Of a DNA stretch of 64,000 nucleotides, positions 1 through 11,755 are shown in pieces. Below the pieces are notes generated by a model that worked only from the letters and a program-made list of their open reading frames with translations, was not told the DNA's origin and searched no databases. Positions within the stretch are counted from its first letter, which is position 1. Every line of letters starts with the position of its first letter. A program made the position numbers and the translations under genes. Source of the DNA: Eledone cirrhosa (lineage: Eukaryota > Mollusca > Cephalopoda > Octopoda > Eledonidae); contig OZ024743.1 of NCBI GenBank assembly GCA_964016885.1, positions 182,522,018 to 182,586,017 of the forward strand, in the 5' to 3' direction.

Positions 1-470
1 ATGGGAGAGGTGATTACATCATTCTAGTAAGATATACCATTAAGAATATATTGAGAGAGAGGCTTTGTGAGAGAGTGAGAGAGGGTGTACCCCGGTGAGA
101 GAGAGAGAGTGTGTGTGTTCTTGTGGGAGAGAATAAAAGGACCAGAGTGTGCCCTTGAGAGAGAGACAGTGTGTTTGGGAGGGAAAGGGAGAGGAGATAT
201 GAAACATAACTACATCAAAGTCAAGTACATCACCACCATGTGTGTATATGTATGTGTGTGTGTGTATGAGTGAGGCAAGTGATAGGTGAGATATTTTAAT
301 ATGAAACAATAACTTAAGTCTGTTGCATCGTTATTAGAGAGAGAGGGAGTGTGAGTGTGCGTTTGTGAGTGTGAGAGAGAGAGAGTGTGTGTGTGTGTGT
401 ATGTGCTACATATTTAGAAATAAATGGTGTATATGTATGTATACATGTGTGCGTGTATGTATGATAGACT
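1..470. repeat. GA- and GT-rich low-complexity tract
   Basis: Alternating GAGAGA and GTGTGT runs with short unique segments. Open frames here are simple-repeat translations. From 471 to about 630 nothing is recognised; 631-657 is a (CT)n/(TA)n run next to the LINE 3' end. Confidence 0.85.
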
Positions 471-858
471 GAACCATTCATTAAAGTCAAAAGCCTTATG
501 TAGGTTATATAAAACCTTCTTAAAAGTACATGTTACTCTACAAACTGTTAGTGTTTTGCTTGGAAGAATTCCTGACAGAAAATTCTAGATTTCTATATGA
601 AGAAGCATAGCAACATGTCTCTCTCTCTCTCTATATATATATATATAGATATAGATATATTTCTTTATTTGCCACAGGGGCGTACAAAAATGGGACATTA
701 TAAGACGTGACAGCGGGGGTTTTACATAAAATCTTTAACAATGATAAACTATATAAAAATAAAACAATTGAAATCCCCATTAGGGGGGAGGGGGTTACGC
801 AACACCAGGAACACATTTTGTAGATGTTCCCGTCTTCCCTCTGTTTATCTTCCTCAAC

Positions 859-1215
859 CTACAGGTTTATATACAGAGAAGGCCCATTCACCCGGGCCAT
901 TTTCACCACATTTACCCACCTTTCAGTGAATTTACTGGGGTATAGCACCTCTCTCTCCACTCTCACCTTCCTTCTGAAGTGGTACTTAAAGAAGGGGATG
1001 AATTGTTGTCCGGAGAGAAAGGTGCTTGCCCTCAATCCTTTTAACCTTGTCCACCATATTACACCTTTCGCCATAGCTACCAGACAGAGGAAGACCGCCC
1101 CTCCTTCATTCTTAAATGAAGGCGGCTGGGTGATCTTCACGATGGACTCGGCTGACAAATGGATGCGTCCTACACGTGACAGTAGCTGTTCGACATAATT
1201 CCACAGGTCATTCAC
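859..1215 (-). pseudogene. C-terminal tail remnant of the Tx1-type LINE ORF2
   Basis: An open frame of 118 codons with LWNYVEQLLSRVGRIHL near the start and a basic end. It lies in the same order and spacing as the region after the RT in this LINE type, before the 3' untranslated segment. A cysteine-rich stretch (ILHAIVQCPGVNDLW region, 1200-1280) precedes it in other frames. Its function is not established. Confidence 0.55.
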
Positions 1216-1594
1216 CCCTGGGCACTGAACAATTGCGTGCAGAACGGTTTCGATGTCCTGCTCGCATCTTGGACAGGTCCTTTTGGCAGGATCTCTGCCA
1301 GGGCGTCCGTGCCTGTAAATTTTGTCTCAAACTGGTAGAGCTCCTCGGTAGCACTGCCAGGCCAGAGACCTCTGGAAGTTATTCATAGGCCCTGGACGGA
1401 AAGTCCTCCCGAACAGACTGGTCTTCCGTGATGCCTAAAGTTACCCTGAGAACGTCGTCGCACTTATCCTACACAAATCCCCTATAGAATGTCGAAGTGG
1501 AGTCTCCGCTGATTGTCGTTTCCGCTTGGTAGAGGACTGTGAGCGCCTAAAGGCACTCGAGGTGCCAGGCGCCCATTTTCAGTTTTCGCTTGAC

Positions 1595-2735
1595 TTAGGA
1601 CTGCAGCTCTGTTAGTGAGACGAGTTGTGGAAGAGCTCGTCTCACAAACGACAGCCTCACCGGTTCGCCAGTCAGGAACACCTGGAGATGGCGTAGCCTC
1701 AGTGCGTGTTTGTGCATCATCAGCCACAGCATGCCCAGCCCCCCGTTAGAAGGGTGTTGACAGCAGATGGATCTCCTCACCAATGGAGCCTGTTTCTTCC
1801 AGAGAAACTTGAAAAGTAGGCGTTCCATTTTGGTGAGGTATTCGCGGGGACAAGGCACGACTGTCAAGCGGTAGTAGATGACGGACGCTATGTAAGTGTT
1901 CGCCACCTCTGCTTGACCTTTCAAGGAGAGTTTGCACTCAGCCCACTTCTGGGTGAGTGCAAACACCTTCGCCATGACCTCGTTCCAGTTCTTGTCCACC
2001 TGGAGGTCTGGACCAAACCAGACCCCGAGCAATTTCCCGTCCTTCCGTCCAGCGTCCAACAACACTGTCGGAAGGCATGGGTTTGCCTCTCCATGTGCCG
2101 AGTCGCAAACCGACAGACTTGTTTGGGTTTAGTCTTGCTCCTGTCAACGTTTCGTATTCCTATAATAGGTTGCCGATTACCCCGATGTCCGAGGTTTCGA
2201 CACCATTACGGTTATGTCGTCGGCATAGACCGACGCTGCTTTCCGCAGTTCTGGTTCGATTGGGATGCCCTGCAACAACTCCAAATTACACAGTAATGGC
2301 TCGAGAGTCAGTACATACAGAATGGAGGAGAGAGGGCACTCCTGACAGATGGAACGCATGATTTGGAATGGCTCCGACAGGTAGCCATTCACCTTGACTG
2401 CTGAGCAGATGCTGGTGTACATGGTAGCGATCCAGCTTCTGAAGACGGGACCGAAGCCGGCCGCCTTGAGGACCGCTTCCAAGTATTGATGGTCGACCCT
2501 ATCAAATGCCTTAGACTGATCTAAATTGATCAGAGCCCCACCGAAGCCAGGTTTACATGCTACTCTTTCTATGATGTATCACATGAGGTGGAGGTTGTCG
2601 TATATGGACCTGGTTGGGATTGCACATGTTTGCGCTTCCCCTACCAGGTTCTCTACAAGCCTTGCTGCTAACACCTTGGCCAAAATCTGCCTACAGAACT
2701 GGGAATGCTCCCGTTCTGCTGCCAGTTGCAGTAGA
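1595..2735 (-). pseudogene. Reverse transcriptase remnant of the Tx1-type LINE
   Basis: Reading down from 2735: an RT motif block with LINLDQSKAFDRVDHQYLEA (2445-2530), an in-frame stop near 2580, then FGPVFRSWIATMY and the catalytic block VYADDITVMVS (near 2215). After a shift comes NPNKSVGLRLGTWRG (near 2100), and after another shift KLLGVWFGPDL, the block WNEVMAKVFALTQKW, VANTYIASVIYYRLTVVP and FLWKKQAPLVRR. The usual GCPLSP motif reads ECPLSS. These are thumb and connection segments of a Tx1/L1-clade ORF2. It synthesised cDNA from element RNA before decay. Confidence 0.85.
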
Positions 2736-2738
2736 CCA

Positions 2739-3145
2739 CTTCAATCTACTCTCTCACAACCACTATATATATATATATGTACATATATAGTGTGTTTGTA
2801 TGTGTGTGTATCTATCTATCTATATCAATAGAGAGAGAAAGAGATAGTGGTCATGTGAGAGTAGATTGAAAGAGAGGCATGTCTGTGAATTTTAATTATT
2901 TAGAAATTATTTTTAAGGAAACGTGATTTTTAAAAAGCATTTTTAAGTGAACGTGACCCAACGGGTCATGGGTGGTCTAGTATATATATATATATATATA
3001 CATACACTAAGCCTCCAATGACCCGTTCACTTTAAAATATTTTTTTTTTAATTATCTTCACTTAAAAATAATTTCTAAATAATTAAAATATTCAGACATG
3101 TCTCTCTCTCTCGACCATTATCTAGTTCTCTCTCTCTATTTATGA
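2739..3145. repeat. Fold-back (long inverted repeat) element
   Basis: The arm 2825-2981 is the imperfect reverse complement of 3000-3145, around a (TA)n centre. Matching landmarks are TAGAGAGAGA ends, ACATGTCT, TTTTAATTATTTAGAAATTA, and AACGGGTCAT near the centre. A second, smaller pairing joins 2739-2770 with 2841-2872 (TTCAATCTACTCTC). No coding sequence. It resembles a non-autonomous fold-back transposon or MITE. Confidence 0.75.
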
Positions 3146-3734
3146 AGGTACCAAGAAAAACCCCGTATCCCGGGAACCCATGCTCTGAATTACGTGAAAT
3201 TTGTTTTATTCCACTTGTATTCCCATTTCAGGGGCAATTTCCTTTCAAAGTATTTTCCTATTATGCACCCTCTTGGCTGTATTACATTACAGACAAGCAA
3301 GCAATCACAGAGTTTTAGTATTATATATATATATATATGTATACACACATAGATATACAAATATTTACATATATACATACATATATATATATATACACAT
3401 ATATACTTATATATATATATGATTTATGTTAAGCTGTTTACCAATGAGTAGAATCGGGGATTCTCTGATCAATACACCACCACATTTGCAGGATATCCCC
3501 AAATCAAATTGGTCCACTAATTTCTAGTTTTCTATCTCCTATCTTCTATTCTATGTTTGGCTTCAACATAATCCTGTTACATAATTCTACAAATGACACC
3601 TGATGAAATCACCTAGTCTTACATCATAATCAGATGATAGAGCGAGGCCATTGAAATATGTATGGAGGTTTTGCAGAATTAACATTCTAATGTAAATTTT
3701 CCAGTCCGGCCTTCTTCTGTTGCTTTAATGTGTA

Positions 3735-3765
<31 letters not shown>

Positions 3766-3904
3766 CAGAATAGAATCAGTTTTAAACTAGTTAGACCATT
3801 ACTCAACAGAGTACTCGATACTTGGGATAGTAGAGAATGGCTGTATTAGAAAGAGTCAGGACCTGACGGCTGAGCTCTTGTTTCAACAGCTAGTTATATA
3901 TACA
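3146..3904. other. No gene; microsatellites
   Basis: TA/CA runs at 3321-3420 and GT/TA at 3731-3765. The rest is single-copy AT-rich sequence in which nothing is recognised. Confidence 0.6.
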
Positions 3905-3950
3905 TACTAGCAGAGGTACCCGGCGTTGCTCGGGTATTAAATAGCAGTTA
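3905..3950. repeat. Conserved short GC-rich hairpin motif in AT-rich DNA
   Basis: ACCCGGCGTTGCTCGGGT is a small stem-loop (ACCCG/CGGGT) with markedly higher GC than its flanks, next to a TATATA run. Such GC-rich CCCGGCGTTGC motifs resemble the ends of dispersed elements in invertebrates, but the family is not identified here. From 3951 to 4370 nothing is recognised. Confidence 0.35.
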
Positions 3951-4374
3951 TGTATACCATTTATGTCAATACTTCAGTGCTGCTTCGAAAACTATACTTT
4001 TACTATACTTATATAACATTGAAGTAGAAGTCAGTAGGTTAGAATTTACCTGTTATTCATTATTATATGTATTTCAATAACTGTTATGTAACAGTTATGA
4101 CATCATCAGACAGCTATTATATGAACAGAAAGTTACATGAAGAAAATGACATGAAGAAAAATAAAAATTACTCGTGCTGTTTCAATTCAATGATATGTCA
4201 AGGGTTGATATGTCAAATGTTGCTGTCTCAAAGTCCTGCTGACGTTAACAGCTAATGACTGATACTGTGGGGACGTGGTGAGGATGACTGTTAGGGATTG
4301 CTATTGGAAAAGGAATGGGACATGGGGTCACATTGTATGCTGTTGGCCAGGCCTCTACCATCACAATAGTACCA

Positions 4375-4700
4375 TCCATCGCATTTCTTTGTCATCTCTG
4401 TTGTAAGGTTTAGATTTTTAAAGCCAGTCTTCACTCCATCATCCTAAGTCTGCTTTTTCCATGAAGTTTCTCTGTAGTTCTTTATGCAGCTGCTATCTTC
4501 CATGCACATCATATGTCCATACCAACAGTCTTCTCACACTGTAATCTAATTCCTCTTATTCTATGTCACTCACATACACTAACATTATACATCCATTGGA
4601 ACATACTTGATTTGTTTCTTTCTAGCCTCTGCCTGTCTTCTCTTGTCAAGGCCCATGCTTCATTTGATATCTGCTTTTAGTGCCCACTTCTCCTGCACAT
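4375..4700 (-). pseudogene. Decayed C-terminal segment of a PHD-LINE copy
   Basis: Reverse-complement frames with stops give pieces such as RRLLVWTYDVHGR, aligned with [15 protein letters not shown] of the intact element at 25.7-28.5 kb. The nucleotides CTTCCATGCACATCATATG match CTTTCATGCACATCACGTG at 58780 in the second copy. Old, non-coding relic. Confidence 0.65.
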
Positions 4701-4794
4701 TTGCCACATACAAAGTCTATATTTTCCATTAGCCTGTCTGCAATCCCACTACATCTCTTCAGTATCCATAAATGACACTATATGCAAATTATGG

Positions 4795-5040
4795 AGTTCC
4801 TACCCACCAGCGAACCATGGAAATTCACTGCCAAGACGGATATATATCTAAACACTTTCCATCATAGGTGCCTGCATAAGATTCTAAAGATCACCTGGTA
4901 AAATCGGGTTAGGAATGAAGAGATTCTGCACAGAGCAGGGTCCCTTACACTGTAGATCATCATGGAGCACCAGTTCCGTTTCGTGAGCCACATTCAGCGT
5001 CTCCTAGCACGGAGGTCAAAGAGCTGCCACTGACCGACAG
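4795..5040 (+). pseudogene. Decayed LINE ORF2 C-terminal segment, different family
   Basis: Plus-strand pieces LNTFHHRCLHKILKITW, NRVRNEEILHRAGSLTL and MEHQFRFVSHIQRL follow the common LINE tail pattern FHxRCLRxILxxxW...N..ILxRA......QxRWxGH. Several stops interrupt it. It is opposite in orientation to the relic just before it. Confidence 0.6.
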
Positions 5041-6400
5041 TGCTAGAGACAATTGGTTGTCTTATGTTCCCGACGGAACAAGCTGGACTAAAAGGTCATA
5101 GCTATTCCTTTGGATGCTTCAGATCATGAGATGATAATAGTGACTCAACAACATCAATTGAATGAGACCAATAGTGGACAATTGAGAAATCAATGTTGTC
5201 ATTAAATTTGAAAACATTTTAGTAACACTAGCTACATTAATGGGCTTCCTGGTGGTGTCATTGTGTCTGGCAGGCCTTTCTTGTATGCTGTTGCTGATAG
5301 ATTGAATGTTAAATGTGTTGAGGCTTGAGTCTAAAGTGGGTTGTCAGAGAGATGTAGGTATTTTTATGGTGCACATGTTGGTATGAGGGTGGGGACAAGT
5401 ACTCCATTATTTTGTACACTTTCCCCAACCACATCATGATTTTTTTCTAGTACACTAACAAGCTAGTACATAGAAGCTTCTTTGTTGGTCCATCATTCTA
5501 CTAGTTAAACTAATGTGTGAAGTCAGTCTAAGTCAATGAAACACTTATCAAGATTGATGTGCTATAAACAGCAGTCAGTTGTTCCAATCATACAGTAGGT
5601 ATCTACAACAAGATGAGAGGCTATTTCATTGACACAACACATTCATAGATAATATCTAACCAATGAGAGAGACACAAGTTGCGAGTTTTACTGTTTTCTC
5701 AATATTAGTTCCTAAAACTTCATTTTTACTGGGAAACATCTTGAGCTGGTTTATCTTACTTTTTACAGATGTAGTAATGTAGGAATTACTATTAGAGAAA
5801 AGTATATTTATGGAATAATACAGCCCACCTAGGACTTAATATATATCAGTATTTAGTAAATACTGATAAGTAAATTGGCTTATTACCAATTAATCAGCCT
5901 TGTCTTCTTGGCCAATACCAATTAATTGATTACCAATTATCTATAATGTAATATGTATTGATATGAAAATCATCATCATCATCATCGTTTAACGTCCATG
6001 TTCCACGCTTGCATGGGTTTGTATATTATAATTAATTGTAATATATTTCTTCCTAATTCAACACAATTATATAGCTAATAATTGAGAGTATATTATAACA
6101 AAAATTGGTTATGCTCCAAAAATGGAGAAATTTTTATATTTTTATAGTTAATTTGATCACTGGTGTCAACATTACAACTGGAACATTTCCAAATATGTTT
6201 AAATAAATATATAATTAGAATATTTACTGTTTTTAAATAAATTTCTATATAAAAGATCAATCAAACATATATCCTCTTGGGTGAGGTCTCTCTTCAACCT
6301 TGACACCGTTTAATAAACTACATGGAGTTACACCACCCTGACAGTTCTAAGTATTTCCCAGTTCTGTAGATCTGTATTTAAGCACTAGGTATAGAATTCT
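5041..6400. other. No gene; one LINE-tail stub
   Basis: Mostly single-copy AT-rich sequence. At 5968-6021 a (ATC)n run followed by GTTTAACGTCCATG and CACGCTTGCATGGGTTTG is the extreme 3' end of a minus-oriented PHD-LINE-type element. Confidence 0.6.
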
Positions 6401-6407
6401 ATTCTAA

Positions 6408-6640
6408 TTCAGAGTTTAGTGGTTAGAGAATTAGACTTATAATTCTAAGGTTGCGAGATTGATTCCTGGATCAAGCAATGCATTATGTCCTTGAGCAAGA
6501 CATTTTATTTCACGTTGACTGGTAGATAGTATTAGCAATGGAAAGACTTTTTCCTTAGTGTGATCTGATGAGTTCCACCCCAATCGGTAAGTGAATGAAG
6601 TCTGGGATCTTCTCAACTGATTCTCTAAGGAGAGAAGCTG
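6408..6640 (+). repeat. tRNA-headed SINE, degenerate
   Basis: TTTAGTGGTTAGAGAATTAG (box A-like) is followed by GGTTGCGAGATTGATTCC (box B-like), then the CTTGAGCAAGACATTTTATT body found in the SINE-B and SINE-D copies. From 6641 to 7390 nothing is recognised. Confidence 0.6.
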
Positions 6641-7261
6641 TATGAGAAGCCTAACTGAGCTAAACCAAAGTTAACAGAAAGTAGTTTGTAGGATCTACAT
6701 TAACACATCTTGTCAAAAAATGTTCAAAGATATGAGAGATGGATGAAGCCTACAGGCATAAGATTTTGAGAGAAATATTTGCAGGCTTTGGAAATGTCAA
6801 GGCAACAAAATTGTCTTTGCTAGAATCTGAAGAGCAAGAAACCCCAGACAAGATAGGGTAGCATATCTTGGTTAGATGGAAACTGTAGCAGAGGAAACTG
6901 AAGAGTGGAAAGAAACTTAAGGTGGCAAATACTGGAATTGATGGCTATAATTAGGTTTCACTAGGAATTTTTGAAAATATTTAAATCTAACTTTTGTATT
7001 TTTACTTGGAGAGCATCCAAAAAGAAACATTTTGATACCTCATTTGTGAAATTTAGATGAATATTTTAGGAAATATGACAATTTGAATGGTTAGCAAATT
7101 GGTTGAAATCTTGCCTAAATGAATAATTAGCCATATTTGTGATGTCATATTTTTGAAACTAAGGTGATAATCATCTTCAAATTACACAAATTAATAGTGT
7201 CTATGGGATAGCAGTTGCCTATTTCGTTTCAGGTTCTTGAAAATTAAACTTTTTTCGGAAT

Positions 7262-7680
7262 TTAAAAATATTTATGTAAAGTAAAAGTCACAAGTTGACA
7301 CACATCTGCCAACGTTTTTAATTGTAATTTTGTTACCTTACATCTATTTTCTTTATATTGCAATCGATGATATGAGTTTGAATTCAAAATATATACCACA
7401 TACATCAGTACAGAATCTCTCCACTTGCCGCAATCCTTTGTCATCTTTGTTTCGAGTTTCATTGATTTGAGATCTGCTCTCACCTCTGCCAGGTTCCTCT
7501 ACTGCAGCTTCTTCCCACTGGAATTTCTTGGCACTACTTCATCCAGCAATCATCATCCATGTGCATCACATGTTCATACCAACAGTCTTGCCTATTACAC
7601 ACTACTTCTGATTCCTCTTAAACCCAGTTTTTCTCTCAGTCCATCTAAGCTCAGTCGTTCTCCTTGATAAACTACTATTA
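7262..7680 (-). pseudogene. Decayed C-terminal end of a PHD-LINE copy
   Basis: The minus-strand frame reads MRADLKSMKLETKMTKDCGK followed by WRDSVL, aligned with the [26 protein letters not shown] end of the intact LINE. The upstream part (7480-7680) retains fragments of the WYGHVM region with stops. It carries no 3' untranslated segment of the 58-kb type. Confidence 0.75.
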
Positions 7681-7739
7681 AATAGGATTAGAATTTGGTT
7701 TTGTTGATCAGAATTTTGGAGCATGCCAAATTATATATC

Positions 7740-8040
7740 TTTCTCAAGAGCATACTAACCTTTTCACTACCAAATTTCTTATGAAATACACTGCTTCTAT
7801 ACTTTAATTAATTTTCTTTACCAATTTATTCCTGAGTGGGTCATGGGGCCAAAGTCAAAACATTTTGAAAATAAAAAGTTTATTTAGTAAAATAACTAGC
7901 TTTTTCATTAAGCTGGTGTTCGGAGCCTAACAAGTTCTTACATAAAAACATTTCATTATAATTTTATGTATGAACAGTTTTAAAGGAGAAATGTATCATA
8001 AAACCAGAGGTAGTTTCAGATAGGTTGGTACCAAAGAAGT
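7740..8040. repeat. Relic of TTAA-MITE family 2
   Basis: Contains CTTATGAAATACACTGCTTC, GGGTCATGGGGCCAAAGTC, ATTATAATTTTATGTATGAA and ATAAAACCAGAGGTAG in the same order as the better copies at 60069-60330 and (reversed) 62481-62710. Its ends are eroded. Confidence 0.55.
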
Positions 8041-8145
8041 TAGAGTTTGAATTCGGGACTACACTGGCAATAATTAAGTAACTTAATAATCACAGTCAAT
8101 GTACTGAACATCTGGCATATATTGTCATTTCATACCTGGTAGATC

Positions 8146-8272
8146 ATACTTTACTCCACTCGAGTCCAGTCCCCATTCCTGGCAGATCTTACTTTACTCC
8201 ACTCCCCATCTCTGGCAGATCATACTTTACTCCACTCCCCATCCCTGGCAGATCATACTTTACTCCAGTCAC
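8146..8272. repeat. Minisatellite, about 33 bp x 4
   Basis: Repeats of GGCAGATCATACTTTACTCC followed by ACTCCCCATCCCT, with the first copy interrupted by ACTCGAGTCCAGTC. Confidence 0.85.
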
Positions 8273-8363
8273 TATACATCCTGTTTTCACTACTTAGGTT
8301 TCATATCAGAGAACATCATATGGAAAAACAGTTAGAACAATAAGTCATACTTCATCATCATTT

Positions 8364-8555
8364 GGATTGGCAGTATCGGTAGAGGGTCGGACGCCATGCT
8401 TTGCAGCATAGTTACGTCCCTTTACGATCTGAGTTCAAATCCCGCCGAGGTTGACTTTGCTTTTCATCCTTACGGGGTCGATAAAATAAAGTACCAGTAA
8501 TGCACTGAGTAATTGCTGGCCTTGTGCCTAAAGTAGAAACAATTATTTTACATCC
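8364..8555 (+). repeat. SINE-A copy (octopus OR-type tRNA SINE)
   Basis: The head TGGCAGTATCGGTAGAG is the box A region, and GAGTTCAAATCCCGCCG is a good RNA polymerase III box B. It is followed by the body TCCTTACGGGGTCGATAAAA and the tail GGCCTTGTGCCTAAAGTAGA. The type is tRNA-derived and non-coding, and needs a partner LINE to move. The tail is not that of the PHD-LINEs. Confidence 0.85.
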
Positions 8556-8635
8556 CCTTCTCATGCCACAATCTACAAACAGGTCAGAGCAACCTCTCTT
8601 GCTCATTGTGTTCTATATTTGGTATAGTTTCTACA

Positions 8636-8884
8636 GCTAGATGCCCTTCCTAAGGCAAACTACCATATAGAGTATGTTGGGTGCATTTTTCATGACAACA
8701 GCATTACCATTTTACAGAGTACATTTTATCATGACCACAGCACTTACATTTTACAAGGTGGATTGAGTGTATTTTATCATGACACCAACACTACCACTTT
8801 ACAGGGTGTACTGGGTGTAGTCTATCATTGCACCAACACTAGCACTTTACAGGGTGTACTGGGTGTATTTTATCATGACACCAA
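8636..8884 (-). repeat. PHD-LINE 3' UTR fragment expanded into a ~54-bp tandem
   Basis: Starts with AGATGCCCTTCCTAAGGCAA, part of the LINE 3' UTR in reverse. It then carries four repeats of TGGGTGTATTTTATCATGAC plus ACCAACACTACCACTTTACAG. The expanded unit is one segment of the element's 3' UTR. Confidence 0.75.
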
Positions 8885-10500
8885 CATATTTAATTGTAAA
8901 AAGTTACAAACACAAAACAATTCATAGAAGAAAAAAACAATTCAATAAAGCAATTGTATTTTTTTTTTTTTATTTAAGATTCATTCAACAAGGTATTCAA
9001 AATATATACCACATACATTCAAAAACACAAAAAAGTCCTTTTGTTTAATTTCTTCAAGAATTCCAGATGAAATACTTGGTATGGGATGTACAAAAGTTAT
9101 CAATACATATTATTATTAGCTTGTCCTTCATAGAAGTCAAATGAGAAAGATAAATGTTACCACTATAGTCTTTCAATTATTCAGTGTATATATATATAGT
9201 GTTTTTTTGTTGTTGTTTTGGGTTTTTTTTTTTTATATAATTAAAGGTTTGTCTTTGTGTCCATATAAATATGTTTGAATATGTGTATGTGTGTTGAATC
9301 AGTGTATGTGTGTGCACACATGTGCAGGTGTGCACGTGTGTATATGTACATGCACACGTGTATGCATGCATACATATTTGTAGTTTCAAGACGTAAATAA
9401 ATCACCAAAGGAATGTGAAAAAGCAGGATATGGGGCTTTAAACAATTATAAAATTACCTGAAATTAAGACATTTAAAAAAATATGGTTGAGTTGTGATTT
9501 TCATGCCTTTCCCAGTCATTAATTGAGGTGCTTTACAAATGGAAATCAAAACCAATCTATGGAATGGAATTCCCAAGATCTTATGGGCATATTCTGGCAC
9601 TTAATAATAATTAATTTCTTTGACACAATCCTTTCAATTATCAAAGTGGGGAAAGTCAATTGTCTGCACCAAAAGATATTACTGGTATTAAGTTAATCTG
9701 AAAAACTAACAGAGCACCAATATCATCTGATTATTTTATCTCCCCACTGCCAACTACAATAATACAGAAACCAAACAAAAGATGGACAGAATGAGGAAAG
9801 AAGAAATTAGAAAAAATAGAAATATAATTCAACAAATAAAACAATTATAATTGTTGCTTATTTATTTTTTTAAATATATTCTATTGTTAATAGAGAAATA
9901 TTTTAGTGTTTTATGTTGTTATGTACATATAGAAGAAATATGGTTTTAACTAGGAACATAGCTTTTGGTCAGTTTTAAAAAAAAGGACCAAAAATTACAT
10001 TCTTAAAAAATAATTCAAAACCAGGTGAATGTGTTTTTGCTCCTTTTTATGGAGTCGAGTAGGGGTTTGGGGTGATTTTAAATGTTTGGGTGTATTGTAC
10101 AGTTTATTTTAAATGCAATTGTTATGAAGGTTTGTAAGTGTCTAAGAAAGAAAATAATTTCAGTACTAGAGAAGGTATAGCCAGGATGGTAAAGAAATAA
10201 TTGTAAAATAGGGAATATGCCATGGAAAATGGGGAATATGCCATGAAGAATGTGCTGTTAACTTTCTATGTGTTCAGACAGAAAATTATAGAAACACCAA
10301 AGAATGAACAAAAAAAAAAAAAAAATAGAGCATAAACAGATGTGTTAAACAAAATCCAAAGACATGTGACGCGTGAGAGCAGTAATGAATATTTGAAAGT
10401 TATGAAGAGCTGTGGGAAGGAAAGATAAGATAGAGAGGATTAAAACAGTGTATATTCAATGAAATTGAGCCAAGTATATTACTGAGATATCAATACCATA
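8885..10500. other. No gene seen; AT-rich
   Basis: Single-copy-looking AT-rich DNA, with a TG/CA microsatellite at 9255-9380, homopolymer T/A runs at 8958, 9205 and 10311, and a short duplicated GGGAATATGCCATG at 10210-10245. No protein or RNA feature is recognised. Confidence 0.6.
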
Positions 10501-10507
10501 TTATAAT

Positions 10508-10615
10508 TGTTTGTTTCTGATTTAGGCACAAGGCCAACAATTTTGGGAAGAGGGGAAAGTTGATTTAAATTGACCCCAGTGCATTACTGGTACTTTATTT
10601 TATCGACCACTATAA
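10508..10615 (-). repeat. SINE-A copy, head missing
   Basis: Only the tail and body remain: TTTCTGATTTAGGCACAAGG, then GCATTACTGGTACTTTATTT, ending before box B. The segment from 10616 to 10837 has no recognised feature. Confidence 0.75.
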
Positions 10616-10837
10616 GATGCACCAAGAGCACTCAGTAGAGAACAGGACTATGTAAGGGAGATATAGCCCCCTCCTCACCCTACCCCCAGCTCTTCTGAGA
10701 AGTCAATAGCTCCAACTAAATACTAACTTGGTCTGAAACAACCCATCCAACCCTTGCTAGCAGACAAAGGATGATGGCATTAATAAGGGCAGAGATTTAT
10801 TGCAGGATAAATTAACCCTTTACATTTCTAGTAGTGT

Positions 10838-11372
10838 TTCACTGACCATGAAAGAATGACCAAAGTCAACACCAGCAGGACTGGAAGTGAGAAGTCTAGT
10901 CGTAGTTTACTGACCATGAAAGAATGACCAAGTCAACACCAGTAGGACTGGAAGTGAGAAGTCTAGTAGTAGTTTACTGACCATGAAAGAATGACCAAGT
11001 CAACACCAGTAGGACTGGAAGTGAGAAGTCTAGTCGTAGTTTACTGACCATGAAAGAATGACCAAGTCAACACCAGTAGGACTGGAAGTGAGAAGTCTAG
11101 TCGTAGTTTACTGACCATGAAAGAATGACCAAAGTCAACACCAGCAGGACTGGAAGTGAGAAGTCTAGTAGTAGTTTACTGACCATGAAAGAATGACCAA
11201 AGTCAACACCAGTAGGACTGGAAGTGAGAAGTCTAGTAGTAGTTTACTGACCATGAAAGAATGACCAAGTCAACACCAGCAGGATTGGAAGTGAGAAGTC
11301 TAGTAGTAGTTTACTGACCATGAAAGAATGACCAAAGTCAACACCAGCAGGACTGGAAGTGAGAAACATGAA
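10838..11372. repeat. Minisatellite, 66-67 bp x 8
   Basis: Eight head-to-tail copies of ACTGACCATGAAAGAATGAC-CAAAGTCAACACCAGCAGGA-CTGGAAGTGAGAAGTCTAGT-CGTAGTTT. Variants differ at A/AA in CCAAAG, GTAGGA/GCAGGA and TCGTAG/TAGTAG, and alternate along the array. The unit length is not a fixed multiple of 3 and stops occur, so it is not coding. Confidence 0.95.
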
Positions 11373-11549
11373 ACTACTCTAAAACAATCAATGTTCTCCA
11401 ATTTCTGCTACCTTTCACTTCTGACATTGGCACAAAACGGGTTTGTAGTTAAATGAACGGACATGAGAATATGACTGGTACTTATTTTATCCACAGTAGT
11501 GGGACTGAAGAAAAAACAGCCAAAACTCAGGATATAACTATATAATGGT

Positions 11550-11755
11550 TTCTGATTTAGGCACAAGGCCAACAATTTTGGAGGAGGAGAAAATCAATTA
11601 AATCAACACCAATGCGTTACTGGTACTTTATTTTATCGACCCTGTAAGGTTGAAAGGTAAAGCTAACCTCGGCGGGATTTGGATTCAGAACATAAAGGGA
11701 CATAACTATGGCGCCAAGCATACTGTCCGCCGCTCTACCGATTACTGCCAATGAG
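11550..11755 (-). repeat. SINE-A copy, nearly full length
   Basis: Reverse orientation with tail, body and head all present. GGCGGGATTTGGATTCAGAA is the reversed box B, and CTACCGATTACTGCCA the reversed head start. Confidence 0.85.

Larger units (their letters stand above)
658..2762 (-). mobile_element. Tx1/L1-type LINE, 5'-truncated and decayed
   Basis: Minus-strand non-LTR retrotransposon. The 3' end is clear: an untranslated segment ends in CCCTGTGGCAAATAAAG (AATAAA at 664-669), followed by a TA-rich tail. The 5' end stops near 2762 inside the RT domain and adjoins the fold-back repeat. The protein order RT, thumb and long C-terminal tail matches the Tx1-like elements of aquatic animals. 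It is interrupted by at least one stop and two frameshifts, so it is not active. Confidence 0.85.

Noticed and set aside
40..309. Open frames in the first 0.8 kb
   Set aside because: They are translations of GA/GT repeats with biased Ser, Leu, Thr and His and no conserved motif.
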